Shown piece after piece: positions 35,165-44,117 of a stretch of DNA of 64,000 nt; within the stretch, counting starts at the first letter, position 1; every line of letters starts with the position of its first letter. This stretch comes from VAZQ01 sp963739385 (lineage in GTDB: Bacteria > Pseudomonadota > Alphaproteobacteria > Rhizobiales > Xanthobacteraceae), in assembly GCA_963739385.1 (NCBI GenBank), contig CAVUAI010000001.1, positions 1-64,000 on the forward strand, written 5' to 3'. Under the pieces are notes generated by a model that was not told the origin of the DNA, made no database searches, and worked only from the letters and a program-made list of their open reading frames with translations. A program made the position numbers and the translations under genes.

Positions 35165-35997
35165 GCCGGGCGAGCCCGCCATGTGAGCCGGCGGAACAGC
35201 GCGCGGTCGAGAATGCCCTGCCGGCGCACCAGCAGCATCACGATCAGCAGCACGCCGAAGGCGGCAAGCCGCCAGTCCGCCAGAAATCGCAGCATTTCGG
35301 GCAGGAAGACCAGGAGAGCCGAGCCCACCAGCGCGCCGGGGCCGACCGTCGAGCCGCCGAGGATCACCGCCAATACGAACTCGATCGAGCGTTCGAATCC
35401 GAAATTGCTCGGTTCGATATAGACGTGGTGATGGGCGAACAACCCGCCGGCGATGGCGGCGACCGCCGCGCCGGCCCCGAACGCGGCGACCTTGGTCACG
35501 GTGGTGTTGAGCCCGACAAGTCCCGCGGCGGTCTCGTCGTCATGCACCGCCCGCATCTCGAGCCACACGCGGGAGCGCTCCAGCACCACGACCAGGAGCA
35601 GGACGCCGCCCGCCCAGGCCCAGATATAGCTCACCGAGACGTGCTGCATGCCGTGGAAGCCACCGGACCCGCCCATGGCGCTGAAATTGAGGAAGAAGCT
35701 GCGGACCATCTCGCCGAAGCCGAGTGTCGCCATGGCGAGATAGATGCCTTTGAGGCGCAACGCCGGAAAGCCGACGACGGCTCCGATCACGCCTGATGCG
35801 ATCGCCGCAAGCACGAGGGCCAGGGTGATCGGAACGCCGGCGCTCACCGTCAGATAGGACGCGAGGTAGGCGCCGATGCCCATGAAGCCGGCGTTGCCGA
35901 GCGAGAGCTGGCCGGTGGCCAGAATGATATAGACACTCAATCCGCCCAACATCAGAACGCCGACATCCGCGAGCAGGCCCGCGTAGTAGGTCGACAT
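35161..35997 (-). CDS. livM: Liv-type ABC transporter permease, LivM-like (system 1)
   Basis: A 278-residue inner-membrane permease with about eight hydrophobic spans. GQLSLGNAGFMGIGAYLASYL at the N-terminus is the LivM hallmark. The coupling loop is at RAVHDDETAAGLVGLNTTVTK. It is one base after livH and overlaps livG. It is somewhat shorter than E. coli LivM because it lacks the extra N-terminal segments, as is typical for alphaproteobacterial versions. Confidence 0.92.
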   Translation of the reverse strand: MSTYYAGLLADVGVLMLGGLSVYIILATGQLSLGNAGFMGIGAYLASYLTVSAGVPITLALVLAAIASGVIGAVVGFPALRLKGIYLAMATLGFGEMVRSFFLNFSAMGGSGGFHGMQHVSVSYIWAWAGGVLLLVVVLERSRVWLEMRAVHDDETAAGLVGLNTTVTKVAAFGAGAAVAAIAGGLFAHHHVYIEPSNFGFERSIEFVLAVILGGSTVGPGALVGSALLVFLPEMLRFLADWRLAAFGVLLIVMLLVRRQGILDRALFRRLTWRARPA

Positions 35998-35998
35998 G

Positions 35999-36877
35999 TC
36001 AGACCCGCTGCCCCTGATCGGTGCGCGCGCCGGCGAGGATTCCCTGCGGTCGCAACAGCAGGACGACGATCATAAACCCGTAGACGATGAAATCGCGCAG
36101 TTGCGAGCCGCCATAGGCCACCGTGAGCACTTCGACGATGCCGATCAGCGGGCCGGCGACCAGCGCGCCCCAGATGCGGGTGACGCCGCCGATGACCATC
36201 ACGGCGATTGCCTTCAGTCCCGTCTCCACGCCCACATACGGCGTGATCGCCGCATAGTGCAGCCCGATCAGCACGCCGGCGGCCCCGGCGAGTGCGCCTG
36301 ACAGGACAAAAGCGAGCAGCGTGAGGCGATTGGCCGAGACGCCGAGCAGGCGGGCCACGTCGCGGTTCTCGGCCACCGCCCGCAATGCGCGGCCGATGGA
36401 TGTGCGTTGAACGAGAAATGCCAGCAGCGCCACCAGCACCACCGTCGCCCCCAGAACGACGAGTTGCATGGCTCCGATGCTCACCGGCCCCAGGCTCAGG
36501 CGCGTGCCCAGGAATTCATCGGGAAGCTGGAGCGGGTCCGACCCCCAGACATTGGTCGCGACGTTCTGCAGGATAATGGAAAAACCGAGCGTGCTGAGCA
36601 TCGGAGTGACCACCGGGGTATCGCGCAAAGGCTGGTAGGCCACCTTCTCGATGACGATTGCCGCGAACGCCGCGCCGGCCATCCCGGCCGCGAGCGCCAG
36701 CGGCAGCGGCAGGCTCGCCGCGATGACGGCAAAGCCGAGATAGCCGCCGATCATGAAAAGCTCGGCGATCGCCAGGTTGAGGATGCCGAGAATGCCCATC
36801 ACCAGCGAGAACGAGAGAGCGATCAAGGTGTAGACCGCTCCCAATGTCAGGCCGTTCACCAGTTGCTGAAGCAGCAC
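35999..36877 (-). CDS. livH: Liv-type ABC transporter permease, LivH-like (system 1)
   Basis: A 292-residue inner-membrane permease. LLQQLVNGLTLGAVYTLIALSFSLVMG is the standard LivH start. The coupling loop reads RALRAVAENRDVARLLGVSANR. It forms the membrane heterodimer with LivM. It follows the receptor gene by 34 bases and precedes livM, giving the order receptor-H-M-G-F-MarR on the minus strand. Confidence 0.93.
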   Translation of the reverse strand: MLLQQLVNGLTLGAVYTLIALSFSLVMGILGILNLAIAELFMIGGYLGFAVIAASLPLPLALAAGMAGAAFAAIVIEKVAYQPLRDTPVVTPMLSTLGFSIILQNVATNVWGSDPLQLPDEFLGTRLSLGPVSIGAMQLVVLGATVVLVALLAFLVQRTSIGRALRAVAENRDVARLLGVSANRLTLLAFVLSGALAGAAGVLIGLHYAAITPYVGVETGLKAIAVMVIGGVTRIWGALVAGPLIGIVEVLTVAYGGSQLRDFIVYGFMIVVLLLRPQGILAGARTDQGQRV

Positions 36878-36911
36878 GGCTGCGTGGCCTCCTTGCGCCG
36901 GCAGCAGGTCC

Positions 36912-38156
36912 TCAGCAGCCGCCGCCTCCGGCGGAGCTGCAGCCGCGCACCTTGGTCTCCCAGGCCCCGTTCTGGCCCTGCACGATGTAGAACGCCTTGA
37001 TGGCGTCGCCGTCCTCGTTGAAACCGATCGGCCCGCCGAGTCCCTGGAAGCCCTGCAGCTTCGCCATATGGTCGCGGATCTTGGTGCGATCGGATTCGAG
37101 ATCGTCCGCCTTCGCGGTCACGCCGGTCTTCTTGATCGCGTCGATATACATGTTGACGATCTCGTAGATGTTGGCGTCATACATGCTGGGCTCGATTTCG
37201 GGCGGAAGGCCGCTCTCCTTGCGCAGTAGCGGCTGCAGCTCGCTGACGAACTTCTCCGCCCGCTCGCTCTTCATCGTCGCGTAGAACGTCGCCGGCGCGA
37301 CGATCGGAATTTCCGGGGCTGCCTTCAGGATGGCCGAGGAGATCAACTGGGTTGCGCCGACCACCGGCTTGAGCAGGCCCTGGCGCTTCATCTCGCGGAT
37401 GACCGTGATGGCCTGGCTGTAGTCGGCGCTCACCACGACGCCATCGGGATTGAGCGACTTCATCTTGGTGACCTGCGCGCTCACGTCGAGGTCGCCGGTA
37501 TTGAAGGACAAAAGATCGTTCTCGTTGGCGATGGTGATGCCGTTTTCCTTGAGGACCGCCGGCATGATCCGTGATCCGACGGTGGCCGCCGTCGCATCCT
37601 TGGCGTCGAAGATCACCGCCACCGAGGCGATGTTGAAGGTCTTCTTGAAGTAGGGCACCGTCGTCTTCGCCAGGATGCCCTCGTCGATCGTGTTGCGGAA
37701 CGCCCACGGCCGGTTCGCCTTTGCGACGCCGGGCTTGGACGAGGCCTGCGAGGTGGCGACCACCTTCATCTGGTTGGCGACCGGGAATGCGACTTCCGCC
37801 GCGCTGCTCGTCAGCGGGCCGGCGGTCGCCAGCACCTTGTCGTCGCCGGCGAGCTTGCGCAGCGAGTTGGTGGCCTGCGCCGGGCGCGCGGAATCGTCGT
37901 AGACGAAGAGCTTGAGCTTGGCACCGTCCACGCCGCCGGCGTCGTTGACCTGCTTCTCCAGCATCTTGAGCGTCACCGTGTTGGTGCGACCCCATTCGGC
38001 AAACGGTCCACTGCTGGGCACGATGGCGCCAAGCGTGATTTCACGCCCCGACAGGCTTTGCGCCGCGGCGTCCTGGGCGGCGATGAGGAAGCTCGCCGCA
38101 CTCAAAACTGCGAGCGACGACATCGTCCAGACTGACTTGCTCCGCATCGACATCAT
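36912..38156 (-). CDS. Liv-type ABC substrate-binding protein (system 1)
   Basis: A 414-residue periplasmic receptor of type I fold. The signal peptide ends around AAAQSLSG. ITLGAIVPSSGPFAEWGRTNTV and VNDAGGVDGAKLKLFVYDDSARP are the LivK-type N-terminal blocks. The ATG at 38156 has AGGAG nine bases upstream; a longer frame reaching 38309 lacks support. The last residues are odd: after the folded domain the chain ends RGCSSAGGGGC, with two Cys in a Gly-rich tail. The ligand is not known. Divergence from the DUF1185-HpaB-enamidase genes suggests a common substrate. Confidence 0.9.
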   Translation of the reverse strand: MMSMRSKSVWTMSSLAVLSAASFLIAAQDAAAQSLSGREITLGAIVPSSGPFAEWGRTNTVTLKMLEKQVNDAGGVDGAKLKLFVYDDSARPAQATNSLRKLAGDDKVLATAGPLTSSAAEVAFPVANQMKVVATSQASSKPGVAKANRPWAFRNTIDEGILAKTTVPYFKKTFNIASVAVIFDAKDATAATVGSRIMPAVLKENGITIANENDLLSFNTGDLDVSAQVTKMKSLNPDGVVVSADYSQAITVIREMKRQGLLKPVVGATQLISSAILKAAPEIPIVAPATFYATMKSERAEKFVSELQPLLRKESGLPPEIEPSMYDANIYEIVNMYIDAIKKTGVTAKADDLESDRTKIRDHMAKLQGFQGLGGPIGFNEDGDAIKAFYIVQGQNGAWETKVRGCSSAGGGGC

Positions 38157-38407
38157 GCGTGATCTCCTGGTTGCTCCTGACTCGTCTTTCCCGTCGCGGA
38201 CGGCGGCGGATCCGGCCGCACAATCGATGCACACGGCATGCCAAGTCTGCCCATAGACGCCATGGACGAACGGCTTCCGGGCACGGCGTCGCATTTCAAG
38301 ACGGTTCACGCTAGCATCGAGCAGCGATCTTGAAAAGCTTCGTTTGTTAGGTAATTATCAAAGCAAATGTGCGCCGCGGCTTGTCGCCGCGCCGGGCGGA
38401 GCAGTCG

Positions 38408-38980
38408 ATGAAGATCAAGCGCCTCCTCACGTTTTTCGATGAAGTGCGTACCGAGGCGGGACGCGATCTCGACCGGCCGCTGCGCAAGGCGGCTGCGGTG
38501 GCGGTGATCGACAATCCCTTTGCCGGGCGTTTTGAGCCGGATCTTTCATCCCTGGTGAAGGCGAGCGAGAGCGTGGGGCGGGAGATCTGCCCCATTGCGG
38601 TGGGCTTGCTGGGTTCGTCCAAACCGGAAAGCTACGGCAAGGCCGCCGTCATCGGCATGCGCGGCGAGCAGGAGCATGGCGTGGCGCTGCTGACGACCGT
38701 ATTCGGCAACGTGATGCGGGACGCCGCCGGCGGGGGCAAGGCCTGGATCTCGTCGTTCACCAAGCGCGCCGCGCCCGGCGCCACCATCGACATTCCGCTC
38801 GCGCACAAGGATGCGCTTTACGTGCGCTCGCACTATGACGGCATGACGATCACGCTGCCCGATTGCCCGCTGGCGGACGAGATCGCGGTCATCGCGGTCT
38901 ATGCCAGCCGCGGCCGGCCGCACCACCGCGTCGGCGGATTGGCGGCAAGCGAGATCAAGGGCATCGACGGACTGACCTGA
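38408..38980 (+). CDS. DUF1185 ("amino acid synthesis") family protein
   Basis: A 190-residue protein of the DUF1185 family. The conserved features seen are KAAAVAVIDNPFAGRF, GKAAVIGMRGEQEHGVALLTTVFGNVMRDAAGGGKAWISS and a basic C-terminal segment. The family has no established reaction despite its name. It starts a three-gene operon with the HpaB-type monooxygenase (34 bases downstream) and the enamidase-like amidohydrolase. GGCGGAGC precedes the ATG. Confidence 0.85.
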   Translation: MKIKRLLTFFDEVRTEAGRDLDRPLRKAAAVAVIDNPFAGRFEPDLSSLVKASESVGREICPIAVGLLGSSKPESYGKAAVIGMRGEQEHGVALLTTVFGNVMRDAAGGGKAWISSFTKRAAPGATIDIPLAHKDALYVRSHYDGMTITLPDCPLADEIAVIAVYASRGRPHHRVGGLAASEIKGIDGLT

Positions 38981-39014
38981 CGACAGTGGCAACGTTGGTG
39001 GGAGCAAGCCGACC

Positions 39015-40493
39015 ATGACCGTCTGCAAGACCGGCGCAGAGCACATCAAGTCGTTGAAGGATGGGCGCACCGTCTATATCGACGGCAAACTGGTCGCCGA
39101 CGTGACCGAGCATCCGGCGTTCCGCAACGCGGTGCAATCAGCCGGCGTGCTCTACGACTTCCAGGGCCGGCCCGAGAATCTCGAGCTGATGACCTTCGTG
39201 CCGGATGGTTCCAACCGGCGCGTCAACCGTGCCTGGCAGATGCCGCGCAACTACGACGAGATGGTGCTGCGGCGCAAGGCATTGCAGGCCTGGGCCGCGC
39301 TGTCCTGCGGCTTCATGGGACGCTCGCCGGATCACCTTGCGTCCGCCCTGGTCGGCCAGCGCATGGGCATCGACGTGTTCCGCAAGCACAGCCCGGAGCG
39401 CGCCAAGGCCTTCGCCGATTATTTCGACTATGCGAGCAGGAACGACGTCTTCCTGACCTACGTCATCATCAATCCGCAGGCCCAGCGCGGAAAGAACTGG
39501 GGCGAGCAGGACGAGGATCTCGTCGCCCGTATCGTCGACGAGGACGCCTCGGGCATCACCATCCGCGGCGCCAAGATGCTGGGCACCAGCTCGATCATGG
39601 CGAACGAAGTCTTTGTCGCGAACCTGCAGCCGCTCAAGCCCGGCGAGGAGGACCTGGCTTTTTCCTGCGCGCTGCCGATGAGCACCAAGGGCCTGCGCGT
39701 ACTGTCGCGCAAATCGTACGAAGCGTCGGCCGTTTCGGTATTCGACAACCCGCTCTCCTCGCGCTTCGACGAGAACGACGCCCTGATGTACTTCGACGAC
39801 GTCAAGGTGCCGTGGGAACGGCTTTTCGTCTATCGCGACACCGAGACCTGCCGCGCCCAGTTCCACGACACGCCCGGGCATGCCTACCAGAACTACCAGG
39901 CGCAAATCCGCCTGTCGGTGAAGATCAAATTCCTGGTCGGCCTGGCGCGCCGGATCACCGAGGCCATCGGCACCACCAACATTCCCTCGGTCAGCGAACA
40001 GCTGGGCTATCTCGCCGCGCAGGCCGGCATGGTGGACGCCATGCTGTCGGGCATGGAGGCAAGCGGCGCGCGCGTGGGCGAATGGTACGTCCCCAACAAG
40101 CACTTCATGTATTCGGCGCAGGTGCTCACCCAGGATCTCTATCCCAAGGTGATCCAAACCTTGCGCGAACTTTCCGGCGGCGCGCTGATCATGCTGCCGT
40201 CGTCGGTCCACGACTTTGCCGATCCGATGCTGACGAAGATCATCCGCTCCACCCAGCGCGCGGCCACCATGGAGCCGGAGCAGAAGGTGAAGTTCCTCAA
40301 GGCCGCCTGGGATGCGATCGGGTCCGAGTTCGGCTCGCGCCATACGCAATATGAAATGTTTTATGCCGGCGCACGCTTCGTCACTGCCGGCCACAGCTTT
40401 CGCACCTATGACTGGAACACGGCGACCGGCATGATCGAGAGCCTGCTGGCCTCATACGAGCTTGCCGATGAACTGAAATCGCCGCGGCACTGA
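39015..40493 (+). CDS. HpaB-family flavin-dependent monooxygenase
   Basis: A 492-residue member of the 4-hydroxyphenylacetate 3-hydroxylase (HpaB) family, acyl-CoA-dehydrogenase-like in fold. Typical blocks are GRPENLELMTFVPDGSNRRVNRAW, RSPDHLASALVGQRMG, VIINPQAQRGKNWG and the C-terminal MFYAGA. Family members hydroxylate phenols and some N-heterocycles (for example pyrroles and pyridine derivatives) with FADH2 supplied by a separate reductase. No HpaC-type reductase gene is adjacent; the only flavin reductase in the island is the 2Fe-2S type at 49060. Some HpaB-family members instead are dehydratases (4-hydroxybutyryl-CoA dehydratase), so the reaction is not fixed. Confidence 0.88.
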   Translation: MTVCKTGAEHIKSLKDGRTVYIDGKLVADVTEHPAFRNAVQSAGVLYDFQGRPENLELMTFVPDGSNRRVNRAWQMPRNYDEMVLRRKALQAWAALSCGFMGRSPDHLASALVGQRMGIDVFRKHSPERAKAFADYFDYASRNDVFLTYVIINPQAQRGKNWGEQDEDLVARIVDEDASGITIRGAKMLGTSSIMANEVFVANLQPLKPGEEDLAFSCALPMSTKGLRVLSRKSYEASAVSVFDNPLSSRFDENDALMYFDDVKVPWERLFVYRDTETCRAQFHDTPGHAYQNYQAQIRLSVKIKFLVGLARRITEAIGTTNIPSVSEQLGYLAAQAGMVDAMLSGMEASGARVGEWYVPNKHFMYSAQVLTQDLYPKVIQTLRELSGGALIMLPSSVHDFADPMLTKIIRSTQRAATMEPEQKVKFLKAAWDAIGSEFGSRHTQYEMFYAGARFVTAGHSFRTYDWNTATGMIESLLASYELADELKSPRH

Positions 40494-40512
40494 TGGCGCA
40501 AGGCGCGCAGCC

Positions 40513-41709
40513 ATGAAAGTCGCGATCGTCAATCTCGGGCAGATCGTGTCCGGCGACTGGCACCATCCATTCGTCGCCGGCGATGCCATCATCATCGAGG
40601 GCGATCAAATAAAGGCGGTCGGCACGGCATCGGCCGCGGAGGTGGAGGGCGCCGACGCCGTGATCGACGCTGGCGGCATGACCGCCGTTCCCGGGCTGAT
40701 CGACTCGCATGTGCACATCACCTTCGGGGACTACACGCCGCGTCAGCGCACGGTCGGTTACCTCGAGAGCTACCTGCATGGCGGCGTGACCACCGCGATC
40801 TCGGCCTCCGAGGTGCATGTTCCCGGACGCCCGCGCGATCCCGAGGGTGTTAAGGCCCTTGCGGTCGCGGCGCAGCGCTGCTTTGCCGACTATCGGCCCG
40901 GCGGCATGCGCGTGATCGCCGGCTCGGTGATCCTCGAGCCCGGCCTCAAGCCGGCCGACTTCGAGGAACTCGCGCAAAAGGGCGTGCGCCTCGCCAAGGC
41001 GGGCTTCGGCGCGGTGAAGACCTCCTACGACTACGTGCCGCTGGTCGCCGACGCCAAGGCCGCGGGCCTCCTGACCACCTGCCACACCGGCGGCTCGTCG
41101 ATCCCGGGATCGGGCGCCATCACCGGCGACCATCTGCTGGCGATGCGGCCGCACGTGTCGTTCCACATCAATGGCGGCCCGACCGCCATGCCCGATGCCG
41201 ATTTCGAGCGGGTCATTCGCGAAAGCGACATGGCGCTGCAGGTGTGCACCGCCGGCAACCTGCGCACGACGTTGCTGTGCGCGCGCCTGGCCGCACAGCA
41301 TGGCGCATTCGATCGCTTCATCATCGCCACCGACACGCCGACCGGCAGCGGCGTCATGCCGCTCGGCATGCTTTACACCATCGCGCATCTCGCCAGCCTG
41401 ACCGAGATGCCGCCGGAGCATTTCCTGTGCGCGGCGACCGGAAGCAACGCCAACGTCTATGGGCTCGATAGTGGATTCCTCAAGCCCGGCCGCGCTGCCG
41501 ATATCGTTCTCGTCGACGCGCCGGAAGGCGGCACGCAGTCGACCGCGTTGGCTGCGATCAAGAACGGCGATATCGCGGCGATCGGCGCGGTCGTCACCGC
41601 GGGCGTGCCCCGCTTCGTCGGACGCAGCCGCAACACACCGGCAACCACCCGCCGCGCGCGCGTGGCGCGCTCGAGCGTCACCCAGGACTTTGCCGGCAGC
41701 GCGCATTGA
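40513..41709 (+). CDS. Enamidase-like metal-dependent amidohydrolase
   Basis: A 398-residue amidohydrolase. It resembles the enamidase of anaerobic nicotinate degradation, which opens a cyclic enamide (1,4,5,6-tetrahydro-6-oxonicotinate). Shared features recalled from family knowledge are DSHVHITFGDYTPRQ, the GRPRDPEGVKALA block, the HINGGPTAMPD loop, TDTPTGSGVMPLGM and the C-terminal RSRNTP. The metal-binding H-x-H is in DSHVH, and the later His and Asp ligands are in CHTGGSS, HINGG and ATDTP. It is the third gene of the DUF1185-HpaB operon. The exact substrate is unknown; a cyclic amide or imide is the best guess. Confidence 0.82.
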   Translation: MKVAIVNLGQIVSGDWHHPFVAGDAIIIEGDQIKAVGTASAAEVEGADAVIDAGGMTAVPGLIDSHVHITFGDYTPRQRTVGYLESYLHGGVTTAISASEVHVPGRPRDPEGVKALAVAAQRCFADYRPGGMRVIAGSVILEPGLKPADFEELAQKGVRLAKAGFGAVKTSYDYVPLVADAKAAGLLTTCHTGGSSIPGSGAITGDHLLAMRPHVSFHINGGPTAMPDADFERVIRESDMALQVCTAGNLRTTLLCARLAAQHGAFDRFIIATDTPTGSGVMPLGMLYTIAHLASLTEMPPEHFLCAATGSNANVYGLDSGFLKPGRAADIVLVDAPEGGTQSTALAAIKNGDIAAIGAVVTAGVPRFVGRSRNTPATTRRARVARSSVTQDFAGSAH

Positions 41710-41742
41710 GCATCCGGTCGGTCCGCTACCGCACCCGGATGC
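41710..41742. terminator. Hairpin between convergent operons
   Basis: Arms GCATCCGG and CCGGATGC flank a 17-base loop, between the enamidase stop (41709) and the 3' end of the convergent gene (41726). No T run follows. It is a candidate bidirectional terminator. Confidence 0.5.
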
Positions 41743-42415
41743 GGTCCATCGCATAGTGCGTGGTGGGACCGGAAAAGGCCGGAAGCTGGCGGTAGTGGCG
41801 ACGCAGCTCGTGACGGACCGGCGACGCCATCGCCGCGTTGAAATGCTCGAGCGAATCGAAAGCCACCTCGTTGCCGATCATGTAGCCGGCGCCCGGCAGG
41901 GCCTGCCGCGGGCTCTGCGCGAGGGGCACGTAGCAAAGCACCGTTCGCACATGCGGCAGGCTGGCGATGAGCGTGGGATGGCTGGCGAGATACTCTTCGA
42001 CGAAAGCCCGCTCATCCAAAGCGGGCCGATGATAGCGCACGACGTACGAGAATGGGGCCTCGAGCGAGCGCTCGGCGGTTTCGCCCTCGACCGAATAGAA
42101 TTTGCGCAACATCGCATCGGCGGTGACCGCGGCACCGGCCGGGATATCGGCGAGACCACGCTCGAAGGCGCTGCTGCCGATCGCGTCCCAGAGTGCTGGC
42201 TCGTCCGGGAAGCTCAACATCGCCAGGACCGACGGGCCAAGGCCATCGTTCACATAGGGGTCATGGGGCTGGCCGCGGCATGGAAAATAAGCGTCGAAAG
42301 CGACGAGCCGCGGAAGGCCCGACCACCGCTGCGCCGGTCCGGCCTCGAACCAGCGGCGCATGGCGTCGATGTCGCCGCCGCCAGCGCGCACGGATACTTC
42401 GTACACGACCGTCAC
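41726..42415 (-). CDS. Dimeric alpha/beta-barrel protein, EthD-like
   Basis: A 229-residue protein that appears to hold two ferredoxin-like (dimeric alpha/beta barrel) modules, each starting with a strand followed by a helix with aromatic residues (VVYEVSVRAGGGDIDAMRRWFEAG; FSYVVRYHRPALDERAFVEEYLASHP). The second resembles EthD-domain proteins, small accessory proteins of degradation clusters. No catalytic site is evident. It is 55 bases downstream of the CoA ligase and probably in the same operon. Confidence 0.62.
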   Translation of the reverse strand: MTVVYEVSVRAGGGDIDAMRRWFEAGPAQRWSGLPRLVAFDAYFPCRGQPHDPYVNDGLGPSVLAMLSFPDEPALWDAIGSSAFERGLADIPAGAAVTADAMLRKFYSVEGETAERSLEAPFSYVVRYHRPALDERAFVEEYLASHPTLIASLPHVRTVLCYVPLAQSPRQALPGAGYMIGNEVAFDSLEHFNAAMASPVRHELRRHYRQLPAFSGPTTHYAMDRIRVR

Positions 42416-42470
42416 GCCCGCGCTCCTGGTGCAGCGCCCGCGGGTAGTGCGAACTGCGGGCAGCGCGCGA

Positions 42471-44117
42471 TCATGGCCGGCTGATCCGGTAGCCGGATGC
42501 TTCGCGATCCCACGTCGTCACGGTCACGCCGCGTTCTCTCAGCTTGTACTTCTGCACTTTCCCGCTTTCGGTGCTCGGCAGCTCCGTCACGAATTCGAGA
42601 TAGCGCGGGACCGCGAAGTAGGGGAGCCGAGGCTCGCAGAACTTGACCAGATCGAGTTCCGTCGGCCGGCAACCGGATCGCAAGACGACGGCCGCCATGA
42701 CCTCGTCTTCCGCGAGCGCCGACTGCACCGGAAACACCGCGGCGTTCGCCACCTCCGGGTGGCTTAAGAGTACCTGCTCGACCTCGAACGACGAGATGTT
42801 CTCGCCGCGGCGACGGATCGCATCCTTGAGACGATCGACGAATCGAAAATAGCCGTCGGTCTCGCGGATGACGCGATCGCCAGTGTGAAACCAGAGATTG
42901 CGCCACGCCTCCACCGTCCGTTGCGGCTCGGCAAAGTATCCGGTTGCGAAGGCAAACGGCGCATCCGCCCGCACCACGAGCTCTCCCGGCTCGCCGTCGG
43001 GCACGTCGTTGTCCGCGTCATCGACGATGCGCGCCTGGAAGCCGGTGAACACCGGGCCCATCAACCCGGGTTTCTGGCTTTCGACCGTGGCGCCAAGGAC
43101 GAAATTGGTCTCGGTCGACCCCCAACCATCCAGCAGACGAATGTTGGTGCGCTCGGTGAAGCTTTGATGAAACTGCGCCGGCACTCCGGGCGCCAGCGAG
43201 ACGCGGACGGCATGGGCGCGCTCCTCGGCGCCCGCCGGGCGCGAGAGCAGGATCGGCACCATGGCGCCGAGCAGATAGGTGACGGTGGCATGGCGCGCCG
43301 CCAAGGTCGAAAAGAATGCCGAGGCGGAAAACCGCTTCTCGTACGTCACCGACGCGCCCATCAGCAACGCTTGGTAGAACGTGTTGAGTGCATTGGTGTG
43401 GAACAGCGGCAGCGTCGTGCACAAGACGTCGTCGCTATTGAGTTGCAGCAACGCGCTGGTGTTCACGCCCCACCAGAAATATTGCGCATGCGGACAGCAC
43501 ACGCCCTTCGACGGCCCGGTCGTCCCCGACGTGTAGAGAATGGTCAGCAGGTCGCCGGGCCGCAGCGAAGCCGGTTCGACTGGCGCTGCTACCCGGGGCA
43601 TCGGCCCCGCGGTCACATGGCCGACCTTGACCGTCTGCCTGCCGTCGATCAGCCAGATGGTGTCGACGGCGAGCGCGGAGAGGTCGAGGTGGTCGAGGTT
43701 TGGGAGGAGTGCCGGCTCGATGATCAGCAGGCGCGCGCCGCAATTGGCAAGGATGTGCTGAAGCTGGGCACCGCGTGAGGCGGTGTTGATCGGCACCACT
43801 ACGGCGCCGAGCCAGGCACAGCCGAGGAAAATCTCGATGAACTCCATCCGGTTCGATGAGATCAGTGCGACGCGGTCGCCGGGCTTCACCGCGGCCGCGC
43901 GTAACGTGCCGGCAAACCGCGCCGCCGCGTCGCGTGCCTGCGCGAAGCTCAAGGTCTGTTCGCCGGCCGTGACCAGCGGCTTGTCGCCGAACCGCTCGGC
44001 TTGGCGGGTCAGCATCACCGGCAGGGTGCGATCGTTGGGCGCGAACAGGCTCGACGCGTTGGTCGGATCGACCGCCATTGGGGCTCCATCCCCGGCGCGC
44101 AGGCGGTCGCGGCTCAT
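42471..44117 (-). CDS. Acyl/aryl-CoA ligase (AMP-forming)
   Basis: A 548-residue ANL-superfamily enzyme that activates a carboxylic acid as an acyl-CoA. The ATP motif is ILYTSGTTGPSKG, WGSTETN contributes to the adenylate site, TGDRVIRETDGYFRFVDRLKD is the hinge region, and the catalytic Lys lies in TESGKVQKYKLRE. The ATG at 44117 overlaps the stop of livF (ATGA), so the ligase is translated with the second Liv importer. This suggests that the imported acid is activated at once. The acyl pocket cannot be read by eye. Confidence 0.92.
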   Translation of the reverse strand: MSRDRLRAGDGAPMAVDPTNASSLFAPNDRTLPVMLTRQAERFGDKPLVTAGEQTLSFAQARDAAARFAGTLRAAAVKPGDRVALISSNRMEFIEIFLGCAWLGAVVVPINTASRGAQLQHILANCGARLLIIEPALLPNLDHLDLSALAVDTIWLIDGRQTVKVGHVTAGPMPRVAAPVEPASLRPGDLLTILYTSGTTGPSKGVCCPHAQYFWWGVNTSALLQLNSDDVLCTTLPLFHTNALNTFYQALLMGASVTYEKRFSASAFFSTLAARHATVTYLLGAMVPILLSRPAGAEERAHAVRVSLAPGVPAQFHQSFTERTNIRLLDGWGSTETNFVLGATVESQKPGLMGPVFTGFQARIVDDADNDVPDGEPGELVVRADAPFAFATGYFAEPQRTVEAWRNLWFHTGDRVIRETDGYFRFVDRLKDAIRRRGENISSFEVEQVLLSHPEVANAAVFPVQSALAEDEVMAAVVLRSGCRPTELDLVKFCEPRLPYFAVPRYLEFVTELPSTESGKVQKYKLRERGVTVTTWDREASGYRISRP

